Positions 1 to 9,503 of a stretch of DNA of 64,000 bases are shown piece by piece. The DNA comes from Halobacteriales archaeon QH_6_64_20 (lineage in GTDB: Archaea > Halobacteriota > Halobacteria > Halobacteriales > Halococcaceae): the NCBI GenBank assembly GCA_003021235.1, contig PXQR01000018.1, positions 64,205 to 128,204 of the forward strand, read 5' to 3'. How positions within the stretch are numbered: position 1 is the stretch's first letter; the number at the start of each line of letters is the position of its first letter. Below the pieces are notes generated by a model. The model was not told the DNA's origin. It did not search any database and worked only from the letters and a program-made list of their open reading frames with translations. The translations under genes were made by a program, and so were the position numbers.

Positions 1-38
1 ATTGACGTAGGGGTTCGTTCGCCCCGCGGACGGTCGTC

Positions 39-593
39 TCACAGCCGGCCGGCAAGCACGAACGTCTCGCGGCGGGCGTTCGCGCTCGTGACCTCGAAGC
101 CGTGGGCCTCCAGGTCGCTAACGGCGCGCTCGACGTCGAAGCGCTCGTCGAGCGCGGGGCCGTCCTCGCCCGTGCCCGCGGCTGACCAGTCGACGATGCC
201 CACTGTCCCGCCCGGTCGGAGGACGCGGGCGAGTTCGCTGAGAGCGGGGTCGTCGGCGAACTCGTGGTAGGTCATCGTCGAGAAGGCAGTGTCGAGCGCG
301 TTCTCCTCGAACGGGAGGTCGGCGATCTCGGCGGTGATCGTCGAGACGTTCTCGGGAAGGCCCTTTTCGCGATAGTACTCGCCCATCGCCTCCTGGACGT
401 CGACCGCGTAGACGGCCTCTACATAGGGCGCGACGTCGTCGGTGTAAAAGCCGGTTCCGCTACCGAGATCGGCGACGGTATCGGTGGGGCTAGGGTCGAA
501 CAGCGCCAGCAGTTCCTCGACCGAGCAGAACTCGTACCGCCAGGAGTCCTCCAAGGCGTCGGCGCGCTCGATCGGGTAGGTGTGAAAACCCAT
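39..593 (-). CDS. class I SAM-dependent methyltransferase
   Basis: A 184-residue Rossmann-type methyltransferase. Motif I (VADLGSGTGFYT) lies near residue 40, followed by an acidic strand (AVDVQE) and the LARVLRPGGTVGIVDW segment typical of UbiE/type 11 methyltransferases. The substrate cannot be inferred. The ORF track extends further upstream, but the ATG before GFHTYP starts the family-like sequence and the extra 36 residues look like arginine-rich shadow coding, so I use the internal ATG. It sits alone, in the same orientation as the MFS gene just upstream. Confidence 0.85.
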   Translation of the reverse strand: MGFHTYPIERADALEDSWRYEFCSVEELLALFDPSPTDTVADLGSGTGFYTDDVAPYVEAVYAVDVQEAMGEYYREKGLPENVSTITAEIADLPFEENALDTAFSTMTYHEFADDPALSELARVLRPGGTVGIVDWSAAGTGEDGPALDERFDVERAVSDLEAHGFEVTSANARRETFVLAGRL

Positions 594-660
594 GTCCGTT
601 CGACGGGCGGGTCGAACACATACCCTTCGGCCCCGAAAGCCCGATACGGGTGGTCGTTCG

Positions 661-1890
661 CTACCCGTTCGGCTCCGGGCCGTAGTAGGCGAGCACGGCA
701 CCGAGTCCGACGACGACGGCCGCGTAGCCGAAGGCCGCGACGTACGTCCGGGTGGACTCGATGAGCGCGCCGGCGATCACCGGCGCACTAAACGAACCGA
801 GCGCGCTCATCGTCGTCAGCGCCGACAGCGCGGTCGCCGTGACGGTCGATCGGACCAGTTCCTGGACGTAGGTAAAGAGGATCCCTATCCCGAGCTGGAG
901 GAACAGTCCGGCGAGCAACAGACAGCCGGCCACGACCGCGGGCACCTCGGTGAGCGCGATCACCCCGACCAGGGGGAGCGTGCCGGCGAAGGCCACGGCG
1001 ACGAGCGGCCGACGACGCCGGGAGAGGAGGCGATCGGAGACGAACCCGCTCGTGCTCCGCGAGAGCACGCCGATCGCGGGGAACACCGAAACGAGCACGC
1101 CGCTCGCCGTCAGGGACAGGCCGAGTTCCGCGGTGAGGTAGGTCGGCATCCAGCTGTTGAAGAAGACGTACGCCGAGTAGACGAGAAACCCCATCGCCGC
1201 GACCGAGAGGACGTTTCGGTCGGTGAGCACGCGCCGGAACTCCGCGAGGTGTGGGGCCGCCGTGCCGCCGTCGGCGCGTTCGGGACGGCCCGAACGGCCG
1301 GACGGATCGCCGGAGGGGTTCGAACTGGCGAACCAGAAGGCGATCCCCGCGATCGCGACCGTGAGCGCGAAGACCCCGAAGGGCGCGCTCGGGCCGTACC
1401 GGGCGACGACCCGCGGGCCGGCGAACTGGCCGACGGCGAAACCGGCCGGCGCGCTCGTCGTGAACACGCCGATAGCGCTCGCCCGACTCGCGGGATCGAA
1501 CCGCCGGCCGATGAGATCGATACAGGCGCTCCAGATCAGCGGGAAGGTGAGGCCGGCGGCCGCCCGCGCGCCGAGCAACGACCAGTACGACCCACTACGG
1601 GCGGCCTGCCAGCTCCACAGACACGCACCGAACAGCACGCCCGCGGCGAGGGTCGCTGCCCGCCGTTCGTCGACCCGATCCAGGACGACTCCTGCCGGTA
1701 TGCCGACGAGAGCACCGACCGCGAAGAGCACGCTCACCAGCCAGCTGGCGGCCGTCGCGTCGATACTCAACCCTCGAGAGAGGACCGGAAAGAAACTCGC
1801 CGGCACGATGATGTACGCGTTCAACGCGGCGGCGAGCAACCAGCCGCCGCCGACGAGCGCCCACCCGCTATCGACGCGCCGACCGCTCAC
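661..1890 (-). CDS. MFS transporter
   Basis: A 409-residue major facilitator protein with about 12 hydrophobic segments in two halves of six. The loop between helices 2 and 3 reads GVVLDRVDERRAA, a version of the MFS G-x-x-x-D-R signature, and the central loop (GDPSGRSGRPERADGG) is hydrophilic. It is probably a proton-coupled exporter or nitrate/sugar-type carrier in the cytoplasmic membrane, but the substrate is not visible. The following methyltransferase is in the same direction, about 67 bases away. Confidence 0.85.
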   Translation of the reverse strand: MSGRRVDSGWALVGGGWLLAAALNAYIIVPASFFPVLSRGLSIDATAASWLVSVLFAVGALVGIPAGVVLDRVDERRAATLAAGVLFGACLWSWQAARSGSYWSLLGARAAAGLTFPLIWSACIDLIGRRFDPASRASAIGVFTTSAPAGFAVGQFAGPRVVARYGPSAPFGVFALTVAIAGIAFWFASSNPSGDPSGRSGRPERADGGTAAPHLAEFRRVLTDRNVLSVAAMGFLVYSAYVFFNSWMPTYLTAELGLSLTASGVLVSVFPAIGVLSRSTSGFVSDRLLSRRRRPLVAVAFAGTLPLVGVIALTEVPAVVAGCLLLAGLFLQLGIGILFTYVQELVRSTVTATALSALTTMSALGSFSAPVIAGALIESTRTYVAAFGYAAVVVGLGAVLAYYGPEPNG

Positions 1891-2067
1891 CGGGTGCGAC
1901 CCGCCAGTGGCTGCGGTGCTCGCGGTACTGCGACGAGTCGCCGATCGAACGGCGAGCGAACGGGACGACCGCGGTCGTTGGACACACCTCGATACGGGGT
2001 TCGGCGAGGAAAAAGCGCTCCGCTCGGTCCTCGCCCGTCCGTTCGATCCCTATTGGCCGGGGTCGGC

Positions 2068-2122
2068 TCGTTGGCCCGTCGACCCGTTAGCCCGTCGGCC
2101 CGTTGGCCCGTCACCCCGTCGG
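2068..2122. repeat. imperfect tandem GGCCCGTY repeats
   Basis: Five to six copies of a roughly 9-10 base unit of the form CCCGTCGRC/CCCGTTGGC follow one another (GTTGGCCCGTCGACCCGTTAG and onward). It lies in noncoding sequence between divergent genes. It is probably replication slippage in GC-rich DNA. I see no palindrome or origin-like structure. Confidence 0.6.
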
Positions 2123-2333
2123 CACTCGACGCGAGCCACGCTAGCGGGGTTCCGTCGAAAACGTCGAACCTCGAACGGCGAGCCCGGCAACGAGTGAAGG
2201 AGCGGAAACTGCCGGAATCGGTGTGAGGGTCCCCCGTGTTCGTCTCGACAGGTGGATAATCGTCGATTCGCCGCACGGCGTTCGAGTCCACGTCTCGGCG
2301 CTTGGGCGATCGGCGTGATCGTCTGCCGGTAGG

Positions 2334-2468
2334 GTGTCGCTAACGCTTAGTGAGCCCGGGCTCCTCGCTACGGTCGCGCTCGCGGGAATCGTCGCGGTCG
2401 GCTACGAACCGCTCCGACGTCGGTCACCGAAGAGCGCCCGGTTGCTCGACGTCGAGCGACCGAGGTAG
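2334..2468 (+). CDS. possible 44-residue small membrane ORF
   Basis: A GTG-started 44-codon frame below the ORF-track cutoff, containing one hydrophobic stretch (LLATVALAGIVAVGY) followed by a basic tail (EPLRRRSPKS). It could be a small membrane protein or a remnant of a longer gene. The end lies 55 bases before the phosphodiesterase start. Support is weak: only reading-frame openness and composition. Confidence 0.2.
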   Translation: MSLTLSEPGLLATVALAGIVAVGYEPLRRRSPKSARLLDVERPR

Positions 2469-2523
2469 GCTGTTAATAATTCATTAAACTTATCGCAGAC
2501 TGCTACAACAGCACTCGCGTGCC

Positions 2524-4149
2524 ATGAGCGATCATCGATCTTCGAGCATGGAGACGCTCCTCGTCGGGCTCGACGGGGCTTGTCTGTCCGTGCTCGAACC
2601 GCTGTTCGAGCGAAACGACCTCCCGTACCTCCGGTCCGTGTTCGCCGAGGGTGCGAGCGGTCCCTTGGAGTCACAGATCCCGCCCTGGACGCCCAGCGCC
2701 TGGCCGTCAATATACACGGGGAAGAACCCGGGCCGACACGGCGTCTTCGATTTCCTCGCCTTCGACGGGTACGATTGGGACGTCGTCAACGCGACCCACG
2801 TTCGGGAACCCTCGATCTGGGAGCTGCTCGGTCACTACGGCGTTTCGAGCGTCGTCGTCAACGTGCCCGTGACCCACCCACCGCAGCCGTTCGACGGCGC
2901 GCTCGTCCCCGGATACGTCGCCCCCGAGACGCCGGAGTGTCACCCGCCCGGACTCCTCGAAGAGATAACCGACGCTATCGGCGAGTACCGCGTGTATCCA
3001 CCCCGTGATGTCTCGAGCGACGAGCAGGTCGAGCGCTACTGTGAACTCACGCGGATGCGGGGCGATGCGTTCCGGTATCTCGCGGATCGGTTCGACCCCG
3101 GGTTCGGGTTCGTCGAGTTTCAGGGGACGGACACGGTGTTTCACGACCGGCCGGGCGACCTCGATGCCGTCCGGGCGATCTACCGGGCGGTCGATGCGGA
3201 GGTCGGCGCGATCCTCGACGAACACGATCCCGAGAACGTTCTCGTCGTCAGCGATCACGGGATCGGTCGGTACGAGGAGTACGAGGTCCGCGTGAACGAG
3301 TTCCTCCGGAACGAGGGGTTCCTCGAAGCGAGACGAGGCGGGAAGGGGATGCCGACGTGGGCGACCGTCCGGGAGAACCGACTGGTAAAAGGCGACGCGG
3401 GAACCGAACGGGAATCGGGACTGTTCGAGCGATCGATGGCACTCGCCGCACGCTTCGGTGTCACCGCCCAGCGTCTCGAACGGCTCGCCGAGGCCGTCGG
3501 CCTCGCCGACGTCATCGGCGGACGGGTCTCGAACGACGTGATCCGGGCGGCGGCCGAGCAGGTCGACTTTCCCCGCTCGCGGGCGTACATGCGCTCGCGA
3601 AGCGAACTCGGGGTTCGTATCGATCTCGAAGGGCGCGAGCCGGACGGAACGGTGCCACGAGCCGAATACGAGGGGACTCGATCGGAGCTCATCGCCGCCC
3701 TGGAATCGGTCACGACCCCGGAGGGCGACCCGGTGTTCGAGGACGTCGCCCCTCGGGAGGAGTACTTTCAGGGCCCCATGGTCGGTCGGGCGGTCGACGT
3801 CGTTACCGTCCCCCGGGAGTTCGAGCAGTTCCTGTCGGCGGAACTGGGAGGGGAGGTCTTCGGCGCGCCGAGCGAACCCTGGAACCACGAGATCGAGGGC
3901 GTGATCGCCGCCCGGGGGACGACGATCGACTCTACGGTGGATCCCGAGGGCGCTCACCTGTTCGACGTCGCGCCGACGGTTCTCGCCACGTTCGGCCTGC
4001 CCCGTGACGAGCGCATGGACGGTACCGTCCTCCCAATCGTCGAGTCCGCGGGCGAACGGGCCTACCCTGCGTTCGAGCCGGTATCGGAGACGCCGACCGA
4101 CGACAGCGCCGTCGAGAACCGACTCGCCGACCTCGGGTACATACGATGA
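2524..4149 (+). CDS. alkaline phosphatase superfamily phosphodiesterase
   Basis: A 541-residue type I phosphodiesterase/nucleotide pyrophosphatase family protein. The N-terminal LLVGLDGA carries the first metal-binding aspartate. WTPSAWPSIYTG near residue 60 is the nucleophile region, followed by the family-typical NPGRHGVFDF. FQGTDTVFH and VVSDHG provide the remaining metal ligands. There is no signal peptide, so it probably acts on a cytoplasmic phospho-substrate, perhaps a nucleotide- or lipid-linked intermediate. The ATG of the FemAB-like gene overlaps its stop (ATGA), indicating translational coupling. An AT-rich promoter block lies 30-50 bases upstream. Confidence 0.85.
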   Translation: MSDHRSSSMETLLVGLDGACLSVLEPLFERNDLPYLRSVFAEGASGPLESQIPPWTPSAWPSIYTGKNPGRHGVFDFLAFDGYDWDVVNATHVREPSIWELLGHYGVSSVVVNVPVTHPPQPFDGALVPGYVAPETPECHPPGLLEEITDAIGEYRVYPPRDVSSDEQVERYCELTRMRGDAFRYLADRFDPGFGFVEFQGTDTVFHDRPGDLDAVRAIYRAVDAEVGAILDEHDPENVLVVSDHGIGRYEEYEVRVNEFLRNEGFLEARRGGKGMPTWATVRENRLVKGDAGTERESGLFERSMALAARFGVTAQRLERLAEAVGLADVIGGRVSNDVIRAAAEQVDFPRSRAYMRSRSELGVRIDLEGREPDGTVPRAEYEGTRSELIAALESVTTPEGDPVFEDVAPREEYFQGPMVGRAVDVVTVPREFEQFLSAELGGEVFGAPSEPWNHEIEGVIAARGTTIDSTVDPEGAHLFDVAPTVLATFGLPRDERMDGTVLPIVESAGERAYPAFEPVSETPTDDSAVENRLADLGYIR

Positions 4150-5171
4150 CCGTTACCGTCACCGTCGCGGACGCGAGCGACCGTGAAGAGTGGAACGGGC
4201 ACCTCGAACGATCGCCGTACGGGGGGCCGTTCCATCGGTACGAGGCACTACAGGCTCAAGCGAAACACGCCGGAGCGACGCTCCATCCGCTGGTCGGCCA
4301 CGTCGGCCAGGAACCGATCGGCATCCTTCCCGTGTTCGAACTCCGGAAGGGGCCGATCACGGGAGCGTTCTCCCCGCCCCCGTATCTCCACGTGTTCTAT
4401 CTCGGACCGGTGTTACTGAACGTCGATAAACTGAAAGTACGGAAAGCGGAACGGCGTCACGAGCGGTTCATCGACGGCTGTTTCGAGCAGGTGAACGAAC
4501 GGATCGGTCCACAACACGTTCAGGTACGGACCAGCGATCGACACGGCGACGTCCGTCCCTTCGAGTGGAACGGCTGTACGACGACCCCCTGGTACACGTA
4601 CGTGGTCGATCTGACCGGCGGCGAAAAAGCGGTACTGGCGGCGTTCAGTAGCGACGCTCGAAGCAACGTCCGTTCCCCCGACGACGGGAGCTACACGATC
4701 CGGGAGGGCGGCACCGAGACGATCGAGCGCGTTATCGGCCAGGTGAGAGAACGCTACGAGGCGCAGGGGCGATCGTACGGCGTTCCGCCCGATTTCGTCA
4801 CGGAACTGTACTCCCGGTTGCCCGACGGACGGGTACGGCCGTACGGGCTTCGCATCGACGGCGAGTTCGTCGGTGGGATGGTCGTGCTCGAACACGGCGA
4901 TACGGTCTATCGCTGGCAGGGAGGCGTGAAACCGGCCGCGGACGTCGACGTACCCGTCAACGATCTGCTCGACTGGCGGGTCATGCGGGACGCGATGGCC
5001 CGCGGGATCGAGCGATACGATCTCGTCGGCGCGGGTAATTCGCGCATCAACCGGTACAAATCGAAGTTCGGCCCGAACATCGCGACGTCGTACGAGATCG
5101 AAGGCGGGGATCAAGCGGTGAACGCGCTCGTACAGCTCTACAAGTGGGGCTCGGCGAAGATCCCCTCGTAG
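4146..5171 (+). CDS. FemAB/GNAT-fold peptidyl- or acyl-transferase-like protein
   Basis: A 341-residue protein with the FemAB (double GNAT) pattern: an N-terminal YGGPFHRYEALQAQAKHAG segment, a middle GCTTTPWYTYVVDLTGG block, and a C-terminal NDLLDWRVMRDAMARGIERYDLVGAG block ending in NRYKSKFGP. FemAB proteins transfer aminoacyl groups in bacteria; haloarchaea lack murein, and related genes there lie in surface-polysaccharide or exosortase loci. By inference it decorates a surface glycan or lipid, working with the overlapping phosphodiesterase gene. Confidence 0.75.
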   Translation: MTVTVTVADASDREEWNGHLERSPYGGPFHRYEALQAQAKHAGATLHPLVGHVGQEPIGILPVFELRKGPITGAFSPPPYLHVFYLGPVLLNVDKLKVRKAERRHERFIDGCFEQVNERIGPQHVQVRTSDRHGDVRPFEWNGCTTTPWYTYVVDLTGGEKAVLAAFSSDARSNVRSPDDGSYTIREGGTETIERVIGQVRERYEAQGRSYGVPPDFVTELYSRLPDGRVRPYGLRIDGEFVGGMVVLEHGDTVYRWQGGVKPAADVDVPVNDLLDWRVMRDAMARGIERYDLVGAGNSRINRYKSKFGPNIATSYEIEGGDQAVNALVQLYKWGSAKIPS

Positions 5172-5277
5172 ACGCGTTTTCGGCGGGTATTTCGTGCGAT
5201 CGATCGGTATCTACGACGGCTCCCCCCTGTCCGCTCCGAAGCGTACGAGTCGTCGCCCTCGGAGACGACCGCCGCGA

Positions 5278-5324
5278 TAGTTGCCAATGCAACTAACCGA
5301 AGCGGTTAAGTTGCGGTAGCAACT
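5278..5324. promoter_or_regulatory. paired MarR-type operators around a TATA-like box
   Basis: Two inverted repeats with 4-base spacers, TAGTTGC-CAAT-GCAACTA (5278-5295) and AGTTGC-GGTA-GCAACT (5309-5324), have centres 30 bases apart and flank the AT element GGTTAAG near 5304-5310. The element lies about 27 bases before the GTG at 5335, as expected for a leaderless transcript. Almost the same arrangement lies at 13463-13509 before the intact MarR gene, which argues that these are the operators of this regulator family. Confidence 0.7.
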
Positions 5325-5334
5325 ACTTTGTCGT

Positions 5335-5580
5335 GTGAGCAACGGACCGACCGCCCGGCGCGTCTCGCTCGACGGGCGAACACCGAGTGCCCGCATCGGG
5401 CCGGCCTCGGTCGTTCGGTTCGACGCGTCTCATACCCGGGTGATGGAGATAGGAGATTTGCACCAACGGTACGAACGGACTGTACAGGACGGACGATCGA
5501 GGACAGGGAACGCTCGGAACGCCACGGGAGACGAGTACCGGCGGGCGATGCCCGGAGTCGAGAACGGTAATCGAGCGTGA
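5335..5580 (+). pseudogene. MarR-family regulator remnant
   Basis: The first 25 or so codons from the GTG (SNGPTARRVSLDGRT) align with the start of the intact MarR gene at 13520 (SNGSIAWHVSLAGRA), and the promoter is also conserved. After that no winged-helix sequence is recognisable, and the 81-codon frame is short against about 146 for the intact gene. The frame ends in TGA overlapping the GTG of the ABC gene, mirroring the TAGTG overlap at the second locus. I read it as a MarR gene with its core lost. Confidence 0.6.
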
Positions 5581-7446
5581 GCGGGGAGACGAGCGGCGGG
5601 TCCGCCGAAACGGACACGGACGGCGGCAACTCGATGTGGCGTCTCTACGCCGAGTACGGCCGGGACAACGCCTCGAAGGGCGTCGTCGGCGTGCTCGGCA
5701 CGGTGCTCGCACGCTCTCTGGGTCTGATCCCGGCGTTCGTCCTGGGGCTCGCGATCGACGCGATCTTCCTGGATCAGCGGCCCTTTTCGCTCCCGTTAGT
5801 CCCGAGCGAGTGGATTCCGACGGGAGCCGACGGCCGACTCGTGTTCGCGATCGGCCTGATCGTCGGCGCAACAGTCTTAGGAGCGGCCGTTACGTGGGCG
5901 CAGAACTGGGGCTGGAACGCTTTCGCCCAGCACGTCCAGCACGCCTTACGCGTCGATACCTACGAGGCGATGCAGGGCCTCGATATGGGCTTTTTCGACG
6001 AGCGCCAGACCGGCGAACTGCTGAGTGTTCTCAATAACGACGTCAACCGACTGGAGAGCTTTCTCAACGACGGGATCTCCTCGGCGTTGCGTATCGGGAG
6101 TATGATCGTCGGGATCGGCGCGATCATGCTCGTCATCAACCCCCAGCTCGCCGCGGTCGCGTTGCTCCCGGTACCCGTGCTCGCCCTGTTCACCTACGTC
6201 TTCGGCAAGCGGATCCGCCCGAAGTACGCCGCGATGCGCGAAAGCGTCGGGACGCTCAACGCCCGCATGGAGAACAACGTCGGCGGCATGCAGGTCATCA
6301 AGACCGAAACTGCGGAGGACTACGAGGCAGAGCGTGTCGAAGGAGCCTCGCAGGGCTATTTCGACGCGAACTGGGACGCGATCACGACCCGGATTCGCTT
6401 CTTCCCGGGATCACGTGTGATCTGAGTGGGATTCGCGCTCACCTTCGCCGTCGGGGTTTTTGGGTGCTTTCGGGACCGCCGCTCGGCCTCTCGGGGACGC
6501 TCACGGCGGGATCGTTCGTCACGTTCATGATCTACACTCGCCAGTTCATCTGGCCGATGGCCCAGTTCGGCCGGATCATTAACAACTACCAACGCGCGAA
6601 AGCCTCCAGCGAACGGGTGTACGGGTTGATGAACGAACCCGGCCGTCTCGACGACGCCGGTTCGGAGGGAAACCGGGACGACGGAGCCGGCCTCGACTTC
6701 GACGGCAGCGGCGGCGTCGAGTTCGACGACGTGACCTTCGGCTACGACGAGGATCCGGTCGTCACCGACGTCGATCTGCGCGTCGAAGCGGGCGAGACGA
6801 TCGGCTTCGTCGGCCCGACCGGGCGGGCAAATCCACCCTCCTCAAGCTACTGGTTCGGATGTACGACCCCGACGACGGGGCGATCCGGATCGGCGGCACG
6901 GACGTCCGTGACGTCTCCTTGCGGACTCTCAGGGAGTCGGTCGGCTACGTCAGCCAGGAACCGTTCCTCTTCGGCGGCTCAGTGAGAGAGAACATCGTCT
7001 ACGGCACCTTCGACGCGACCGACGAGGAGGTAGAAGACGCCGCGCGGGCCGCCCGGGCACACGAGTTCGTTACCAATCTGCCCGAGGGCTACGAAACGAC
7101 CGTCGGCGAGCGCGGCGTCAAACTCTCCGGCGGTCAGCGCCAACGCCTCTCGATCGCTCGGACGATCCTCAAGGACCCCGAAATACTACTACTCGACGAG
7201 GCGACGAGCCACGTCGATACCGAGACCGAGGCGCTGATCCAACACAGTCTCGATGCCTTCGCCGCCGACAAAACCACCTTCGCGATCGCCCATCGCCTCT
7301 CGACCATCAAGGGAGCCGATGAGATCGTCGTGCTCGAAGACGGACGGGTTAGCGAACAGGGCACTCACGAGGAGCTACTGGCCGCCGACGGACTGTACGC
7401 GAACTTCTGGCGGGTTCAGGCGGGCGATGCCGGCGCGCTTCCCTAG
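5577..7446 (+). pseudogene. ABC multidrug/lipid exporter (fused permease-ATPase), disrupted
   Basis: The combined frames make a type-1 exporter half-transporter of normal size (about 620 residues): N-terminal permease (LSVLNNDVNRLESFLNDG), then ATPase. There are three lesions. A TGA at 6423 follows RFFPGSRVI. The frame changes in the GGGGTTTTTGGGTG stretch near 6460. One base is missing in the Walker A codons near 6820, where GPTGR-ANP replaces the expected GPTGAGKST. Beyond that the ATPase is intact (VKLSGGQRQRLSIAR, ILLLDEATSHVD). It is either a real pseudogene or, for the G-run lesions, sequencing error. The GTG start overlaps the MarR remnant. Confidence 0.75.
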
Positions 7447-7877
7447 GACTTTCTCGAACGGACGAACCGACGGCGAGCCGAGGTCAACGGATAGACCACG
7501 GTCGGTGCGGGACCCGGCAATCGCACGCAATCACGGGCGGGTTCGAACCGACGTGGCCTCGCAGTTTCGTTCCTGTCCCCTACTGTAGCCGAACGAGTCC
7601 GATCGGTCGCTAATCCGTATGCACCGCGACCCCCCGATAACGAGAGCGCGGGCGTAGTGTAACTACTCCGTACGTCGGCGTGGCTCCGGCGCTCGTCCCG
7701 ACGACTCGACTCGCTCCGACGAGACCGACGAACGGGCACCACGAAACGACCCGGACGGATCGAGGGGTTCGACGAACGAACCGGCGGCGAGCAACTCGGA
7801 TCGAACGCTAACTCGGGCTCCGTGTGCAGAAACGGCAACGTATTTGTTGAGAGGGGTTCTCGGCGCGGAGTGACAGT
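7447..7877. other. intergenic region, no gene seen
   Basis: About 430 bases between the broken ABC gene and the FG-GAP gene. The ORFs here are arginine/serine-rich shadows. An AT-rich element (AACGTATTTGTTGAG near 7839) lies about 30-40 bases before the ATG at 7878 and is the likely promoter. Confidence 0.5.
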
Positions 7878-9041
7878 ATGCAACCCTACGAACACGAGTT
7901 CGTCGATGCACAGGGCGGCTACGACGAGTGGGGGGCAGCGGCCGTCGCGGACTTCGACGGCGACGGCGTCCCCGAGTTCGCCACCGGCGGCCGCGGCGGC
8001 GGGTTTCTACACCTGTACGATTACGACGGCTCGTGGTGTCGCTACGAGGTCACCCACGCGGTGAGCCCGAACGTCGGAGCGGCCCCCATCGATGTCGACG
8101 GCGACGGACGACCGGAGCTCGTGTTCGGCGAGTGGGGACCACAGGTTCGCGGCGAGTCCCGGGGTGGCACCGCGGGCACCTCCCGGTACCCGGGTGACGA
8201 AGGGAAGCGGTTGTTGTGGGCACCGATGGACCCGTCGCGGGACGACTTCGGCGAGGTTCACGCCGTGGGCGGTGGTTTCGACGATCCACACGACGTCCTC
8301 GCCGGCGACCTCGACGGGGACGGCGACGAGGAGGTCGTCGTCCGCGAAAAGGACGGCCCGCTCTCCGTCTACGACGTTCCCGCGGATCCGACGGTCGAGT
8401 GGGAACAGCGACAGCTAACCGACCGTCTTCACGGGGACGGGACGTCCCTCGCCGATCTCACGGGCAACGGACGTCTCGATATCGTCACGAACCAGGGTTG
8501 GTACGAGAACGACGACGGCCAGTTCGACCGGCACGACCTTCCCCTCTCCGAGGACTGGGATCACGAGACGCGCCTGGCCGTCGGCGACGTCGACGACGAC
8601 GCCATTCCGGAGGTAGTCGTTACCGAATCGGAGGTCGATCACGAGGCTCGGATCGCCGTTTTGAGCCACGACGGAGCCGGCCGGGACTGGGAGCGCGAGA
8701 TCGTGATCGAACGATCACGCGACCGGCGTGGCCTTCATTCGCTACAGATCGCGGACGTGGACGGCGACGGGAGAACCGAGGTCTTCAGTGCCGAGATGGA
8801 AAACGGAAAGACCGACGGACAACACACCACGCCCGAGTGGTTCGTCCTCTCCTACGACGGCGAGTGGACCGAGGAGGTCGTCTTCGACGCGAACCTCGGT
8901 GCCCACGAGGCGAAGGTCGCGGACGTAGACGACGACGGTGACCTCGAGATCGTCGGGAAGATCTGGCACCCGAACCTCCCGAACGGCAACGGGACCGACC
9001 ACCACGTCAGCTGCCTCGATCCGATCCCTCCGAAGGGGTAA
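7878..9041 (+). CDS. FG-GAP/VCBS repeat protein
   Basis: A 387-residue protein built from FG-GAP repeats: AAAVADFDGDGVPEF, PIDVDGDGRPELVFG, AGDLDGDGDEEVVVR, LADLTGNGRLDIV, VGDVDDDAIPEVVV, IADVDGDGRTEVF and VADVDDDGDLEIVGK. The Dx(D/N)xDG loops are calcium-binding blade motifs, and seven repeats fit a seven-bladed integrin-like propeller. No signal peptide or membrane anchor is visible, which is unusual for this fold in bacteria but common in haloarchaeal genomes. The binding partner is unknown. It is monocistronic. Confidence 0.8.
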   Translation: MQPYEHEFVDAQGGYDEWGAAAVADFDGDGVPEFATGGRGGGFLHLYDYDGSWCRYEVTHAVSPNVGAAPIDVDGDGRPELVFGEWGPQVRGESRGGTAGTSRYPGDEGKRLLWAPMDPSRDDFGEVHAVGGGFDDPHDVLAGDLDGDGDEEVVVREKDGPLSVYDVPADPTVEWEQRQLTDRLHGDGTSLADLTGNGRLDIVTNQGWYENDDGQFDRHDLPLSEDWDHETRLAVGDVDDDAIPEVVVTESEVDHEARIAVLSHDGAGRDWEREIVIERSRDRRGLHSLQIADVDGDGRTEVFSAEMENGKTDGQHTTPEWFVLSYDGEWTEEVVFDANLGAHEAKVADVDDDGDLEIVGKIWHPNLPNGNGTDHHVSCLDPIPPKG

Positions 9042-9503
9042 ATCCCCACTGCCCCCCGACTGCGCCTTACCCGCTCCGCACCGGTGTTTCCTCGACTTCG
9101 CGATCACGCGAGACGAGCCGTGGTCGTCCCCTCGCATCGTCTCCCTGAAGGAGGATACGGCGAGGGAGTCGTGTAGCAAGTCCCTCATCGCCCTGTACGA
9201 AACGCTACTGCTTCGAATACAGCTACCACCGTGTGCGACCCACGAACGAGTCCGCGGTCTCAGTGCGGGTCTCCTCCCGGTGGACGCCCGCCGATACGCT
9301 CGTCGCTCGGCTCACCAGTCGAGGCGCTGTTCGTCGCGCCGGAACAACCGCTCGGACTCTCCGGGGTGAATCACGCGAGTCGGACGGGCGTTTCGGCTCC
9401 CTTCCCGGGACACTGCGGTACGTCACCGCTGACGGACGACTATCACTTCCGAGCGATGCTGACTGTACTGACCGGGGCGATCGTCCCGGCTACCACGAGG
9501 CGT
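9042..9503. other. intergenic region, no gene seen
   Basis: About 460 bases between convergent genes (the FG-GAP protein and an ABC permease). I find no RNA gene, no hairpin with a T-tract, and only short arginine-rich frames. Confidence 0.5.

Larger units (their letters stand above)
1891..2523. other. intergenic region, with short tandem repeats and an archaeal promoter
   Basis: About 630 bases with no gene I can support. It holds a run of imperfect 9-10 base repeats (listed separately), a possible 44-codon ORF (listed separately), and the promoter of the next gene: an AT-rich block TTAATAATTCATTAAACTTA near 2473-2492, about 30-50 bases before the ATG at 2524. The long plus-strand ORF across 592-2226 is a shadow of the MFS gene. 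Confidence 0.6.

Noticed and set aside
592-2226. 544-residue plus-strand ORF
   Set aside because: It is antisense to the MFS gene, arginine/glutamate-rich throughout and without family features: a GC-rich shadow frame.
2707-3957. 416-residue minus-strand ORF
   Set aside because: Entirely antisense to the phosphodiesterase, whose catalytic motifs are clear. No independent support.
5278-5334. Transposon terminal inverted repeats
   Set aside because: The inverted repeats are only 7 bases with a 4-base spacer and bracket a TATA element; the same layout at 13463 precedes an intact regulator, so operators explain them better.
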